In this document: positions 54,969 through 62,709 of the stretch, piece by piece
How positions within the stretch are numbered: position 1 is the first letter of the stretch
Layout of the letters: the number at the start of each line of letters is the position of its first letter
NCBI GenBank assembly: GCA_046351325.1
Contig: JAXLYR010000005.1
Span: 310,001 to 374,000, forward strand
Length of the DNA: 64,000 nt
Direction: 5' to 3'
Origin: Xiheicaenibacterium sp046351325
GTDB lineage: Bacteria > Myxococcota_A > Polyangia > Polyangiales > Polyangiaceae
Translations under genes and position numbers: made by a program
Notes under the pieces: model-generated
Seen by the model: only the letters and a program-made list of their open reading frames with translations
Told to the model about the DNA's origin: nothing
The model's database searches: none

Positions 54969-57746
54969 TCAAAAGGGAGGTTGGTCGGGGATCTTCGACT
55001 CGGTCGCGACCCCCGGATTGCTGGTGGGTTGGCCGAGCGTCGCTGGGTCGACGCGGCTCTTGTCGAGCGTGGTCGGGGGTCGATCGATCTCGCCGTCGAG
55101 GGCCTTGCGGCGCTTCACCCGTTCGAAGTCGTCGAGCGTGCGCGCCTCGATCAGCTCTTTGCGCAGCTGCGTGAAGCGCCGCTCGTAATCGAGCTTCGCG
55201 GCGGCCTCGCGCTGATTGGCTGTCTCGGCGGTGATGCGGAGGTCGTTCGCCTCGCTCTCGCGACGCTCGGCCTGCTCGCGCGCGAGCTGAGCCGCGTCGC
55301 GCTCGCGTTTCAGGTCGGCCAGCGCCGAGCGCGTGCGCTGTTGTTCCTCGCGGATCCTCCTCACGTAGAAGAGCGCGCCCACCGCCGCGCCCGCCGCGAC
55401 GAGGAGGATCGCGACGCCGATCAGCACGCGCGCGCGACGCTCGGCGGCGCGGCTGGCCTTCGCGAAGTGGTGCACGAGATCGCTGAGATCCGCCAAGCCC
55501 GCGCGCATCAACTCCTCGAGCGACGCGAGCCGACGCTTGCGCCAGAGCAGCGTGTCGTCACCGCTCGCGCGCCACGCGTGCGCCGCGCGCTCGACCTCTT
55601 CGGCGGCTTGGCGATCGGCGCGCACGGCCTCGACCCACTCGCGCATGCGCGTCCACTGCGACAAGAGCGCCTCGTGCGCGAGCGTGAAGCCGTCCGGCTC
55701 CTCGACCACGATGCGCGCGAGCGTGAGCTTGGCGAGCACCGACGCGAGCTCGTCGTCGTCCTCGCCGAGCTCGCTGCGCGCTCGCGTCGCGCGCGTCCCC
55801 TGCGGCGTCGTGAGCGCGAGGAGCACGGCGCGCGCGCGGTTCCCGCTGCCCTCTCGAATGATGGTCGCGAACGTGGCCTCGGCGTGTCGATCGAGCGCGC
55901 CCGCGATGCCGCCGATGGCGGTGAGCGCGCTGCGATCGATCTCGCGCTTCTGCTGGTTGCGACGCCCCCAGAGCTGCGTGAGCGCGAACTGCACGAGCGG
56001 CATCGCGCTGATCGTCCCGCGCAGCTCGTCGAGCAGATCGCTGCGAACCTGGTCGTCCGCGAACCGGTAGTCGTAGGCCTCGAGCGCGTGCGTGAGGACG
56101 TCCTCCCAGGCGGCGTCGGTGAGCGGCGAGACCAGCTGCATCCCGCGTGAGAGCAGGCGACCGAAGCGAACGTCGGGCAGCGCGAGCAGCGCGTCGAGCA
56201 GATCGGACCGCGCGGCTGCGACGACGCGGATCCCTGGCCCGCCGCTCGATCCGACGCGCACGAGCAGGTCGACGGCTTGCTCGCGCGAGGCCTCCGCGGC
56301 GGTGGTCACGAGCTCCTCGAGCTGATCGACGACGAGGAGCACGCCCTCACCGGTGGCGTCCGGGTGCTCGAGGATCGCGGTCGCCGCGGCATCGACCGAC
56401 GAAGGCGGCGACGCCCACCCGAACGCGGAGACCATCGCTGTCGTCCACGCCTCGTACGGCTCGCGACCGGGCGTCAGCACGAGGTGACGCCAGCGCGTCG
56501 GCCACGGCCCGACCGCGCCCCGTCGCACGGCCGGGATGAGTCCCGCGCGCGCGAGGCTGCTCTTGCCGCTCCCCGACGCGCCGACGAGCGTGACGAAGGA
56601 CCGATTGCGCAGGAGCTCGATCGTCGCTGCGATCTCGGCGGAGCGCCCGAAGAAGACGTCTTGATCGCTCTCTTCGAACCGACCGAGCCCGCGGAAGGGA
56701 CCGACCGACTCGGGCGGCAAGCGCGACTTCCGCCCGCCGACCTCCGCGCGGACGCGCGCGACCCCGAGCAGCACGGACTCACCGGAGCGCGGTCGCAGCG
56801 CCGCGGTCGGAGCGAGCAGCGCATCGACCATTTCGACGAGGGCGCGCGGTGCGTCCGGGCGCAGCTTGGCGACCGAGGGCGGCGCGCGATCGCCCATCAA
56901 GACCGCCTGGAACGCCGAGGTCCGCACGCTCTCACCCTTGTTGAAGACCTCTCCCGCCGCGGCGGCCGCTGGCAGCTTGCCCGGGAGGCACTCGTAGAGC
57001 GTCGCACCCAGACCGTAGAGATCGCTCCGCGGGCCCGCGGGTCGCCCTGACCGCACGCACTCGGGGTCCACGTAACCGAGCGTCCCGGCGAAGCCTCCCC
57101 GCGCAGACTGAGCCTTCGTCAGGGGCGACTCGATCATGAAGTCCCCGACGAGCACAGGCTCGGGCTCTGCCGTGCGGGGCGCCGGAGCCTCGGCCGCGGC
57201 GACCCCGAAATCGATGAGCTTATAGACGCCCGCCGACTCTATTATATTGGCAGGCTTGACATCCCGATGGACAAGGCCGGCGCTGTGCACGGCGAAGAGC
57301 GCCGACGCGACGCTCTCGCCGACGAGCAGCGTCTCGTCGATGCTGAGCGGTCCCTTGTGCAGGCGCTCCTCGAGCGATGTCCCCGCGACGTGCTCCATCG
57401 CGAGGCCCATGAGCCCCAGCTCGTCGTCGGTCGGCAGCGCGTAGAAGCGCACGACGTTCGGGTGCTCGATGCGGCAGAGCGCGCGCGCCTCTTCGACGAT
57501 CTGGGCGCGGCGCGAGCTCGAGACCGGACCCTCGACGAGCTGGCCGTCGGGGCCCGTGCGCGCGTCGATCGTGAAGATCTTCAGCGCGACCGTGCGCAGC
57601 ACCACGCCCGCGTGCACCTCGTCCGAGAGGAACACCGGGGCGAAGCCGCCCTCACCGAGCTTGCGGGAGTCGTCGACGAGGAACGGGCCGAGACGCCGCC
57701 GATCCGACGGGCGCGAGAGAAGCCGCGCCAAGGCCGCGCTCGTCAT
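54969..57746 (-). CDS. Ser/Thr kinase - nSTAND-type NTPase, membrane-anchored with coiled-coil tail
   Basis: The 925-residue protein starts with a Hanks kinase (about 20-330; LGEGGFAPVFL, VALKIF, HRDVKPANII, LIDFGVA). A nSTAND1-like region follows (about 355-750): FRGLGRFEESDQDVFFGRSAEI is the usual entry, the Walker A is VGASGSGKSSL and the Walker B is GVLLVVDQLEELV, with a winged-helix-like end (LAHEALLSQWTRM). A membrane helix (VLIGVAILLVAAGAAVGALFYV, about 790-812) and a ~100-residue coiled coil (REEQQRTRSALADLKRERDAAQ) end it. Related proteins usually continue into WD40 blades; here the protein stops at the coil, and the WD40-type lipoprotein is a separate gene upstream. Role: likely signal transduction or defence-type sensing. 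Confidence 0.88.
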   Translation of the reverse strand: MTSAALARLLSRPSDRRRLGPFLVDDSRKLGEGGFAPVFLSDEVHAGVVLRTVALKIFTIDARTGPDGQLVEGPVSSSRRAQIVEEARALCRIEHPNVVRFYALPTDDELGLMGLAMEHVAGTSLEERLHKGPLSIDETLLVGESVASALFAVHSAGLVHRDVKPANIIESAGVYKLIDFGVAAAEAPAPRTAEPEPVLVGDFMIESPLTKAQSARGGFAGTLGYVDPECVRSGRPAGPRSDLYGLGATLYECLPGKLPAAAAAGEVFNKGESVRTSAFQAVLMGDRAPPSVAKLRPDAPRALVEMVDALLAPTAALRPRSGESVLLGVARVRAEVGGRKSRLPPESVGPFRGLGRFEESDQDVFFGRSAEIAATIELLRNRSFVTLVGASGSGKSSLARAGLIPAVRRGAVGPWPTRWRHLVLTPGREPYEAWTTAMVSAFGWASPPSSVDAAATAILEHPDATGEGVLLVVDQLEELVTTAAEASREQAVDLLVRVGSSGGPGIRVVAAARSDLLDALLALPDVRFGRLLSRGMQLVSPLTDAAWEDVLTHALEAYDYRFADDQVRSDLLDELRGTISAMPLVQFALTQLWGRRNQQKREIDRSALTAIGGIAGALDRHAEATFATIIREGSGNRARAVLLALTTPQGTRATRARSELGEDDDELASVLAKLTLARIVVEEPDGFTLAHEALLSQWTRMREWVEAVRADRQAAEEVERAAHAWRASGDDTLLWRKRRLASLEELMRAGLADLSDLVHHFAKASRAAERRARVLIGVAILLVAAGAAVGALFYVRRIREEQQRTRSALADLKRERDAAQLAREQAERRESEANDLRITAETANQREAAAKLDYERRFTQLRKELIEARTLDDFERVKRRKALDGEIDRPPTTLDKSRVDPATLGQPTSNPGVATESKIPDQPPF

Positions 57747-57848
57747 GCCGTCGGTCGATCATAGGCTACGCCGCGCGACACGCCAGGAGCCTCGTCGAGC
57801 GACTGCTAGACTGACTCGCACTTCGATAACTTGAACGGGAGCTTCGTA

Positions 57849-58232
57849 ATGCTGGAGAGGTCGATTCAGCTAGTGAGTTTGCTCGCTGTACTCGGGGCGA
57901 TGGCGTGTCGAGACGACTCTCCGAACGCAGGCGGCGGCGGGTCTGGCGCGGGCGGCGCGGGTGGATCAGGTGGTGTGGATCCTGTTTGCGGACAATCCAT
58001 CCAGACTGCGGCGGAGTGCACCCAAGAGCGGGTGGGCAAGTATTGCCATTACCCGTATGGAGCACAGGGCTGTGAGGAGTATTACGAGTGCCAAGCCTCG
58101 AACGCGGGCGGCAGCGCGCAGGGCGGCGCCGGCGGCAACGCGCAGGGCGGCGCCGGCGGCAACGCGCAGGGCGGCGCCGGTGGCGCGGCTGTCGTGTACT
58201 CGTGGGTCCTCACGGACGAGTATTGCCAATAG
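57849..58232 (+). CDS. Small Gly/Ala-repeat lipoprotein
   Basis: The start at 57849 gives 127 residues: a lipoprotein signal (LVSLLAVLGAMAC), a GGGGSGAGGAGGSGG linker, a Cys-containing core of ~45 residues (CGQSIQTAAECTQERVGKYCHYPYGAQGCEEYYEC) that may form disulfides, a Gly/Ala/Asn/Gln repeat (about 87-110), and a short aromatic tail. It is likely an outer-membrane surface protein. It sits on the plus strand between two minus-strand genes (the WD40 lipoprotein and the kinase-nSTAND) and so interrupts any shared operon. Confidence 0.75.
   Translation: MLERSIQLVSLLAVLGAMACRDDSPNAGGGGSGAGGAGGSGGVDPVCGQSIQTAAECTQERVGKYCHYPYGAQGCEEYYECQASNAGGSAQGGAGGNAQGGAGGNAQGGAGGAAVVYSWVLTDEYCQ
58107..58178 (+). 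repeat. Three in-frame 24-bp tandem repeats
   Basis: Units start at 58107, 58131 and 58155 and encode GGSAQGGA, GGNAQGGA, GGNAQGGA. Two are identical, the first differs by a Ser/Asn change. The unit length preserves the reading frame of the lipoprotein, so copy number can vary without a frameshift. Confidence 0.9.
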
Positions 58233-58240
58233 GCCGCGCA

Positions 58241-60841
58241 CTACAGCGTAGCGTCGAGATCGTCGCCGCGCGCCAGCGCGTCGAGCAGGCCGTCGACCTC
58301 CACGCGACCGGCGCAGAGCTCGAACGGGAACGTGGCCGCGCCCACGCGACACGAGGCCAGCGTGCGCGCCCGCGCGTGCTCGATGCCGAGGAACTCGACG
58401 GCCCGGCCGTCGGGCGTAACGGCATATCCGCCGTCGCCTGATTGGAGCGTTCGAAGAATGAGCGTCGCCTCGCCGTCGGGTCTGGAGAGGACGACTCCAT
58501 CATCCGATATGGATGCGATCCACCGTCCATCGGACGAATACGACACCGCGCGGACGGCGCTCGGGTGACGCGCCCGCTCGCCTGTCTCTCGCAAAGAAGC
58601 GACCTCGTAGGTGCGCACGGCTCCGTCGTCGGCGCCCGCGACGAGCGTCGCGCCGTCCGGTGAAATCGCGAGCGCGGACGCGCGAATGGGTGCTTCGACC
58701 GACGCTGTGTCGGCCGCGAGATCCCAAATCGCGATCGACTTGAGCGAGCTGCTCACGAAGCGCTTGTCGTCGGGCGTCGCGACGAGCGCGCGCACGGGGC
58801 TCTGCAGGTATCGCACGGCCGACTCCGGATCAGCGGGCGGCGGCCAGAATCGCAGCGTGCCGTCGTCGCCGCCGGACACGAGCTCGGTGCCGACGAACGC
58901 GAGCGCGTGGACCTCGGCGCGGTGCCCGGTGAAGGTCGCGAGCGTCTCTCCGGACTCGAGGCTCCACGTGCGCACCGCGTTGTTCGACATGCCGCCCGCC
59001 GCCGTCTTGCCGTCACGCGAGACCGCGAGCGCCGTGACCAGGCGATCCTCGGTGTCCAGGTTCGCGATGGTGTTCAGAGTGTCGGCGCTCACCAGCGAGG
59101 CCCCGCGAAAGGTCTCGCGGAACGATTGCGAAGCGACGACGACCTGGCGCGAGTCGGGCGCGAACGCGAGGGTGCCGCCGAACCAAGCGTCGCCCGCCGT
59201 AGTGACGTCGCCGCGGTCTCGAAGCGTCCAGAAGCGCACGAAGTGATCGCCCGTGACGGCGAGCAAATCAGGCCGACTCGGCGCGAAGGCGCCGACCTCG
59301 CTGCGCGTGTGTCCCTCGAGGCGGTGCTGCAAGCTGAGGTCGTCGCTCTTCCAAAATTTTACACTCTTGTCAGGCGAGCCCGACGCGATCAGCCGGCCGT
59401 CGGGGGAGAACGCGATGCTCGTGATTGGCGAGCTGTGCGCGTCTCGCGAGAGGGCCGAGTTGTTGCGCAGGCCCCACGCGCGGAGCGCGCCCCACGCCGA
59501 GCCGGCCGCCACCGTGCGATCGACCGGGGAAAGACCGAGCGCGGTGATGCCCCCGAGCGCGCCCGACCCCGTGCGCAGCGTCTTCTGCACGGCGCCGTCG
59601 TCGACGCCGTAGACGGTGACCGTCCCGTCCGCGCTCGACGTCGCGAGCGTGTGCGTGCCGAACCGGACCGCGACGACGCTGGCCGCTCCCTGCTCGAGCC
59701 GCAGCACCTTCTGCCCGGTCTGTGCGTCGACGAGCATGACGTCCGCTCCGTCGACGAGCGCAGCCGTCCCGCCCCCCGGAGCGAAGGCCGCGTGCGAGAC
59801 GTTCCCCATCGCCGAGACGACCTCGCGACGCAGCGCCCCCGTCTTGCCGTCCCAAACACGGATATGCCCGTCGTCGGCGACGGTCGAAACGTCGGTGCCC
59901 TGCACGCGCAGCGCGAGGACGGGCCGCGGGTGCTCGAGAGGGGGATATGCCGTCGTGGTCGCCGTCTCCCAGATTCGTGCCTTCACGCCGTCGGCGAGCG
60001 CGAGGAAGCGCCCGTCTTCGGAGAAGGCCGGTATCGCGTCGCGGTTCGTTTTGCCCTCGAGTCGCACCGACTCGCGCGCTCGCGCCACGTCGACGATGGC
60101 AGTCCCGTTGGCGTGGGAGATCGCCAAGAAGCGCCCGTCCGGGCTGAACGCCATCGCTCCAATATCGGAATAGCCATTCGGCACATCGACGACGACGCGC
60201 TGCCGCCGCTCGCTCTCGATCTCGTGCAGCGCTCGGTCGAAGAGGCGCCGCGCGGCCGCGTCCGCTGGGACCTTGCCGTCGTTGGTCGCGGCGAGCGCGG
60301 CGTAGAGGAGCGTCTCTCCTTGTGGGCGCACGGCCTCCCAGACCTCGAGGAACTCGCGCTTCGCTGTTTCGAACTCGCCGGCGAAGAACGCGCGCCGCGC
60401 GTCCTTGAACTCCTCGCGCATGCGCTGCTTCGTCGCCTCGTCGGGCGCGATGCGGAGCGACTCCCGGCGCAGCGCCTCGCGCGCCGCTCGGAGCGCCCGG
60501 TCCTCGGCGTCGTCGCGATCCCACCGCGCCTCGAGCGCGTCCGCGACCATCGCCGCTGCCGCGAAGTCCCCGAGCTCGAGCAGCACCTCGACCTGCAGCC
60601 CCTGAGTCGCGGTCGCCTCGTCTCCGCAGAGCGCGTTGGCGAGGCCGATCGCACGGTTCGCGCGATCCAAATAACCTGCCTCCGCGTAGGCCGCGGCGCG
60701 CGTCCGCAGCTCCCGACCACGTGCGCACGCGGGGCTCGCGGGCGCGTCGACGTGAGGCTTCTCGATGGACAGATCCCCGCCGCAGGCGATCGTCGAGATC
60801 GCGAGCAGACTCTGGATCACGCGTCGTCCGGTTCTAGCCAT
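58241..60841 (-). CDS. WD40-repeat lipoprotein with TPR-like N-terminal region
   Basis: The 866-residue protein has a lipoprotein signal (SLLAISTIACGGD), a helical N-terminal region (about 35-190) with TPR-like character (LQVEVLLELGDFAAAAMVADALEARWD, FAGEFETAKREFLEVWEAVRPQGETLLYAALAA), and then ~13 WD40-type blades to the end. The blades have the form F-S-P-D-G-R-x-(I/L)-A-S-G-S-x-D-x-x-(V/I)-(R/K)-(V/F)-W (FSPDGRLIASGSPDKSVKFWK is the clearest). The lipobox and the number of blades suggest two propellers in the periplasm or on the cell surface. It could be the detached sensor for the kinase-nSTAND gene downstream on the same strand, which ends in a coiled coil where WD40 blades would be expected; an inserted plus-strand gene lies between them. 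Confidence 0.85.
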   Translation of the reverse strand: MARTGRRVIQSLLAISTIACGGDLSIEKPHVDAPASPACARGRELRTRAAAYAEAGYLDRANRAIGLANALCGDEATATQGLQVEVLLELGDFAAAAMVADALEARWDRDDAEDRALRAAREALRRESLRIAPDEATKQRMREEFKDARRAFFAGEFETAKREFLEVWEAVRPQGETLLYAALAATNDGKVPADAAARRLFDRALHEIESERRQRVVVDVPNGYSDIGAMAFSPDGRFLAISHANGTAIVDVARARESVRLEGKTNRDAIPAFSEDGRFLALADGVKARIWETATTTAYPPLEHPRPVLALRVQGTDVSTVADDGHIRVWDGKTGALRREVVSAMGNVSHAAFAPGGGTAALVDGADVMLVDAQTGQKVLRLEQGAASVVAVRFGTHTLATSSADGTVTVYGVDDGAVQKTLRTGSGALGGITALGLSPVDRTVAAGSAWGALRAWGLRNNSALSRDAHSSPITSIAFSPDGRLIASGSPDKSVKFWKSDDLSLQHRLEGHTRSEVGAFAPSRPDLLAVTGDHFVRFWTLRDRGDVTTAGDAWFGGTLAFAPDSRQVVVASQSFRETFRGASLVSADTLNTIANLDTEDRLVTALAVSRDGKTAAGGMSNNAVRTWSLESGETLATFTGHRAEVHALAFVGTELVSGGDDGTLRFWPPPADPESAVRYLQSPVRALVATPDDKRFVSSSLKSIAIWDLAADTASVEAPIRASALAISPDGATLVAGADDGAVRTYEVASLRETGERARHPSAVRAVSYSSDGRWIASISDDGVVLSRPDGEATLILRTLQSGDGGYAVTPDGRAVEFLGIEHARARTLASCRVGAATFPFELCAGRVEVDGLLDALARGDDLDATL

Positions 60842-60912
60842 GCGAATCCACGAGTCGACAGAGCTCGGCAGCCCCCCTCGCGCGCATTCTAAAGCCGATA
60901 TATGAGCGCGGG

Positions 60913-61641
60913 GTGATCCTCGACCCCATACCCGAGCCCGCGTGGGCCGGCGAGAAGCTCGAATATCAGACGCGCCCCCGCGAGCGCCGCAGCTTCCACA
61001 CCATTCTCGACGCCGCTGCGGTGTTCCCTTCGGTGGGGCACACGACAGTCGAGGTCCACTCGGACGAAGAGACCTCGACGCTCGTCTCCTCTCTCGAGAT
61101 GCGCGAAGGCCATATTTCGGAGCGCGTAGGCCACGCGCGGCGCGCGGGCAGCCACGGTCACACGCTGTCGCTACTCTCGCTCGAGAGGAAGATCTTCGAC
61201 AAGCGCGACAAGCCAGTGCGCCACGAGATTGTCGACTTTGCGTCCCAGACTCACCCGCTGCCCGCTTGTACTTACGTCGATGTCAGCGCTCCGTTCCTCC
61301 TCGGCGGTCAGCCCTTCGACAAGAAGAGTCGCTCGCTCTACGCGTGGATCTGCGACCGCTTCGTCGCTCGCGTCTATTACGAGTCCAGGGGGACGTCGCG
61401 GATAGACGTCCCGGCGGGCTCGTTCGCGACCCACGAGGTCATCATGTATCCGGACTTGAATGATTGGGTGAGCCTGCCCTCAATCATTACAAAATTGTCA
61501 AAGCCGTTCGTCCCTAAGTACCATATGTGGTACGAGACGACGGCGCCGCACCGGCTCATCGCGTTCGAGGGGCCGCTCGGTCCGCCAGGCGCACCCGAGC
61601 TCCGGCTCGACCTCCAGCGCGTCACGAAGAAACCGGCCTGA
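60913..61641 (+). CDS. DUF3108-like hypothetical protein
   Basis: The best start is a GTG at 60913, because the nearby ATG at 60902 runs into a stop within five codons. The 242-residue product has no signal peptide. It resembles DUF3108-type proteins in its closing phrases: DVPAGSFATHEVIMYPDLNDW, then WYETTAPHRLIAFEGPLGPP, which forms a common WY-x-P-H-R-L-(I/V)-x-(F/Y)-E-G module. The N-terminal half is beta-rich. It stands between a divergent WD40 lipoprotein and a co-directional kinase. Function unknown, and the N-terminus is uncertain. Confidence 0.65.
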   Translation: MILDPIPEPAWAGEKLEYQTRPRERRSFHTILDAAAVFPSVGHTTVEVHSDEETSTLVSSLEMREGHISERVGHARRAGSHGHTLSLLSLERKIFDKRDKPVRHEIVDFASQTHPLPACTYVDVSAPFLLGGQPFDKKSRSLYAWICDRFVARVYYESRGTSRIDVPAGSFATHEVIMYPDLNDWVSLPSIITKLSKPFVPKYHMWYETTAPHRLIAFEGPLGPPGAPELRLDLQRVTKKPA

Positions 61642-61661
61642 GCGCGCGGTCGGGAGGACGC

Positions 61662-61689
61662 TTGACCTCTCCGTGAGAGCTCTCGGAGA
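61662..61689 (+). promoter_or_regulatory. Inverted repeat after a TTGACC box, MerR-like layout
   Basis: TCTCCG (61668-61673) and CGGAGA (61684-61689) form a perfect 6-bp-arm palindrome with a 10-bp spacer, the centre of which is itself the palindrome GAGAGCTCTC. A TTGACC lies just upstream (61662-61667). It lies 37 bp ahead of the kinase start at 61726. The arrangement recalls MerR-type promoters, but no MerR gene is nearby and no clear -10 is seen. Confidence 0.3.
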
Positions 61690-61725
61690 ATCAAGGGATG
61701 ATCCTGAGTAGGCCTCGAACCATCC

Positions 61726-62709
61726 GTGGACGCTGGTAGCCTCGTAGACGGTCGCTATCGCCTTACAGGACTGCTCGGGCGCGGGGGTCAGGGCCAGGTC
61801 TTTCTGGGTGTGCGCCTCGCCGACGGCGCGGAGGTCGCGGTCAAGGTGTTGGCGCCAGCGATCGCCCAGGAGAGTGCGCGACGTCGCTTCATCCTCGAGG
61901 GCAACGTCAGCGAGCGCGTGCGCCACGAGAACCTCGTCGAGGTCCTCGACGTCGGGCAAACGAGCGACGGCGAGCTGTTCTTCGTGATGGAGCGGCTCAC
62001 CGGCGACACGCTGGCCCGCGCCCTGAGCAAGAGCCCGCCCATGACCGCGCGCGCTCTCTGCAAGGTCCTGAGGGATGTCGCGCGGGGTCTCCACGCCGCG
62101 CACCTCGCGGGGCTCATGCATCGGGACATCAAGCCCGCGAACATTTTTGTCACCGCTCACGACCCGCCGCGGGTGAAGATCCTCGACTTCGGCATAAGCA
62201 AGCTCTTCCTCGACGGCGGCGGGACCACGCAGTCGTATATCGGGTCTCCGCGATACAGCAGCCCCGAGCAAATCTCCTCGCCGGCGAAGGTCGACCATCG
62301 AGCCGATCTGTGGGCGCTCGGCGTGATCCTCTTCGAAGCGCTCGCGGGGGTCTGTCCGCATCAGGCCGACTCGATCCCCGAGCTCCTCGTCACGATCGCG
62401 ATGGATCCGCCGACGCCGCTCGACGGCCTCCGCCCCGATCTGCCTGCGGAACTCCTCGATCTCGTGCAGCGCTGCTTGCGCCCGGTCTCGCGACGCGTGG
62501 CCACTGCCCACCAGGTCGAGACCGCGCTGTCGGCCGTCATCGCCAAGCCCGATCGCGCGCTCGACAACCCGTTGCCCGGCCGCGGGCGCTCGGCCGGCGT
62601 GGCCCGCGCGGGGCATGCTCCGTCGGCGAACCGCCCCGCGAGCGGCACCCCCGACACGACGCTGCTCATGCCCACGCTGGAGCTCCCCAGCAAACGCCCG
62701 CCGCGATGA
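61726..62709 (+). CDS. Soluble Ser/Thr protein kinase
   Basis: The 327-residue product starts at a GTG at 61726 (VDAGSLVDGRYRLTGLLGRGGQGQ). The full set of kinase motifs is present: LGRGGQGQVFLG, VAVKVLA, HRDIKPANIF, ILDFGISK, the GSPRYSSPEQ activation-segment end, and DLWALGVILFEALAG. The domain covers about 8-265 and is followed by a ~60-residue Pro/Arg/Ser-rich tail with no membrane helix. The next kinase gene starts in its stop (ATGA), so the two are translationally coupled and may act on one another. Confidence 0.92.
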   Translation: MDAGSLVDGRYRLTGLLGRGGQGQVFLGVRLADGAEVAVKVLAPAIAQESARRRFILEGNVSERVRHENLVEVLDVGQTSDGELFFVMERLTGDTLARALSKSPPMTARALCKVLRDVARGLHAAHLAGLMHRDIKPANIFVTAHDPPRVKILDFGISKLFLDGGGTTQSYIGSPRYSSPEQISSPAKVDHRADLWALGVILFEALAGVCPHQADSIPELLVTIAMDPPTPLDGLRPDLPAELLDLVQRCLRPVSRRVATAHQVETALSAVIAKPDRALDNPLPGRGRSAGVARAGHAPSANRPASGTPDTTLLMPTLELPSKRPPR

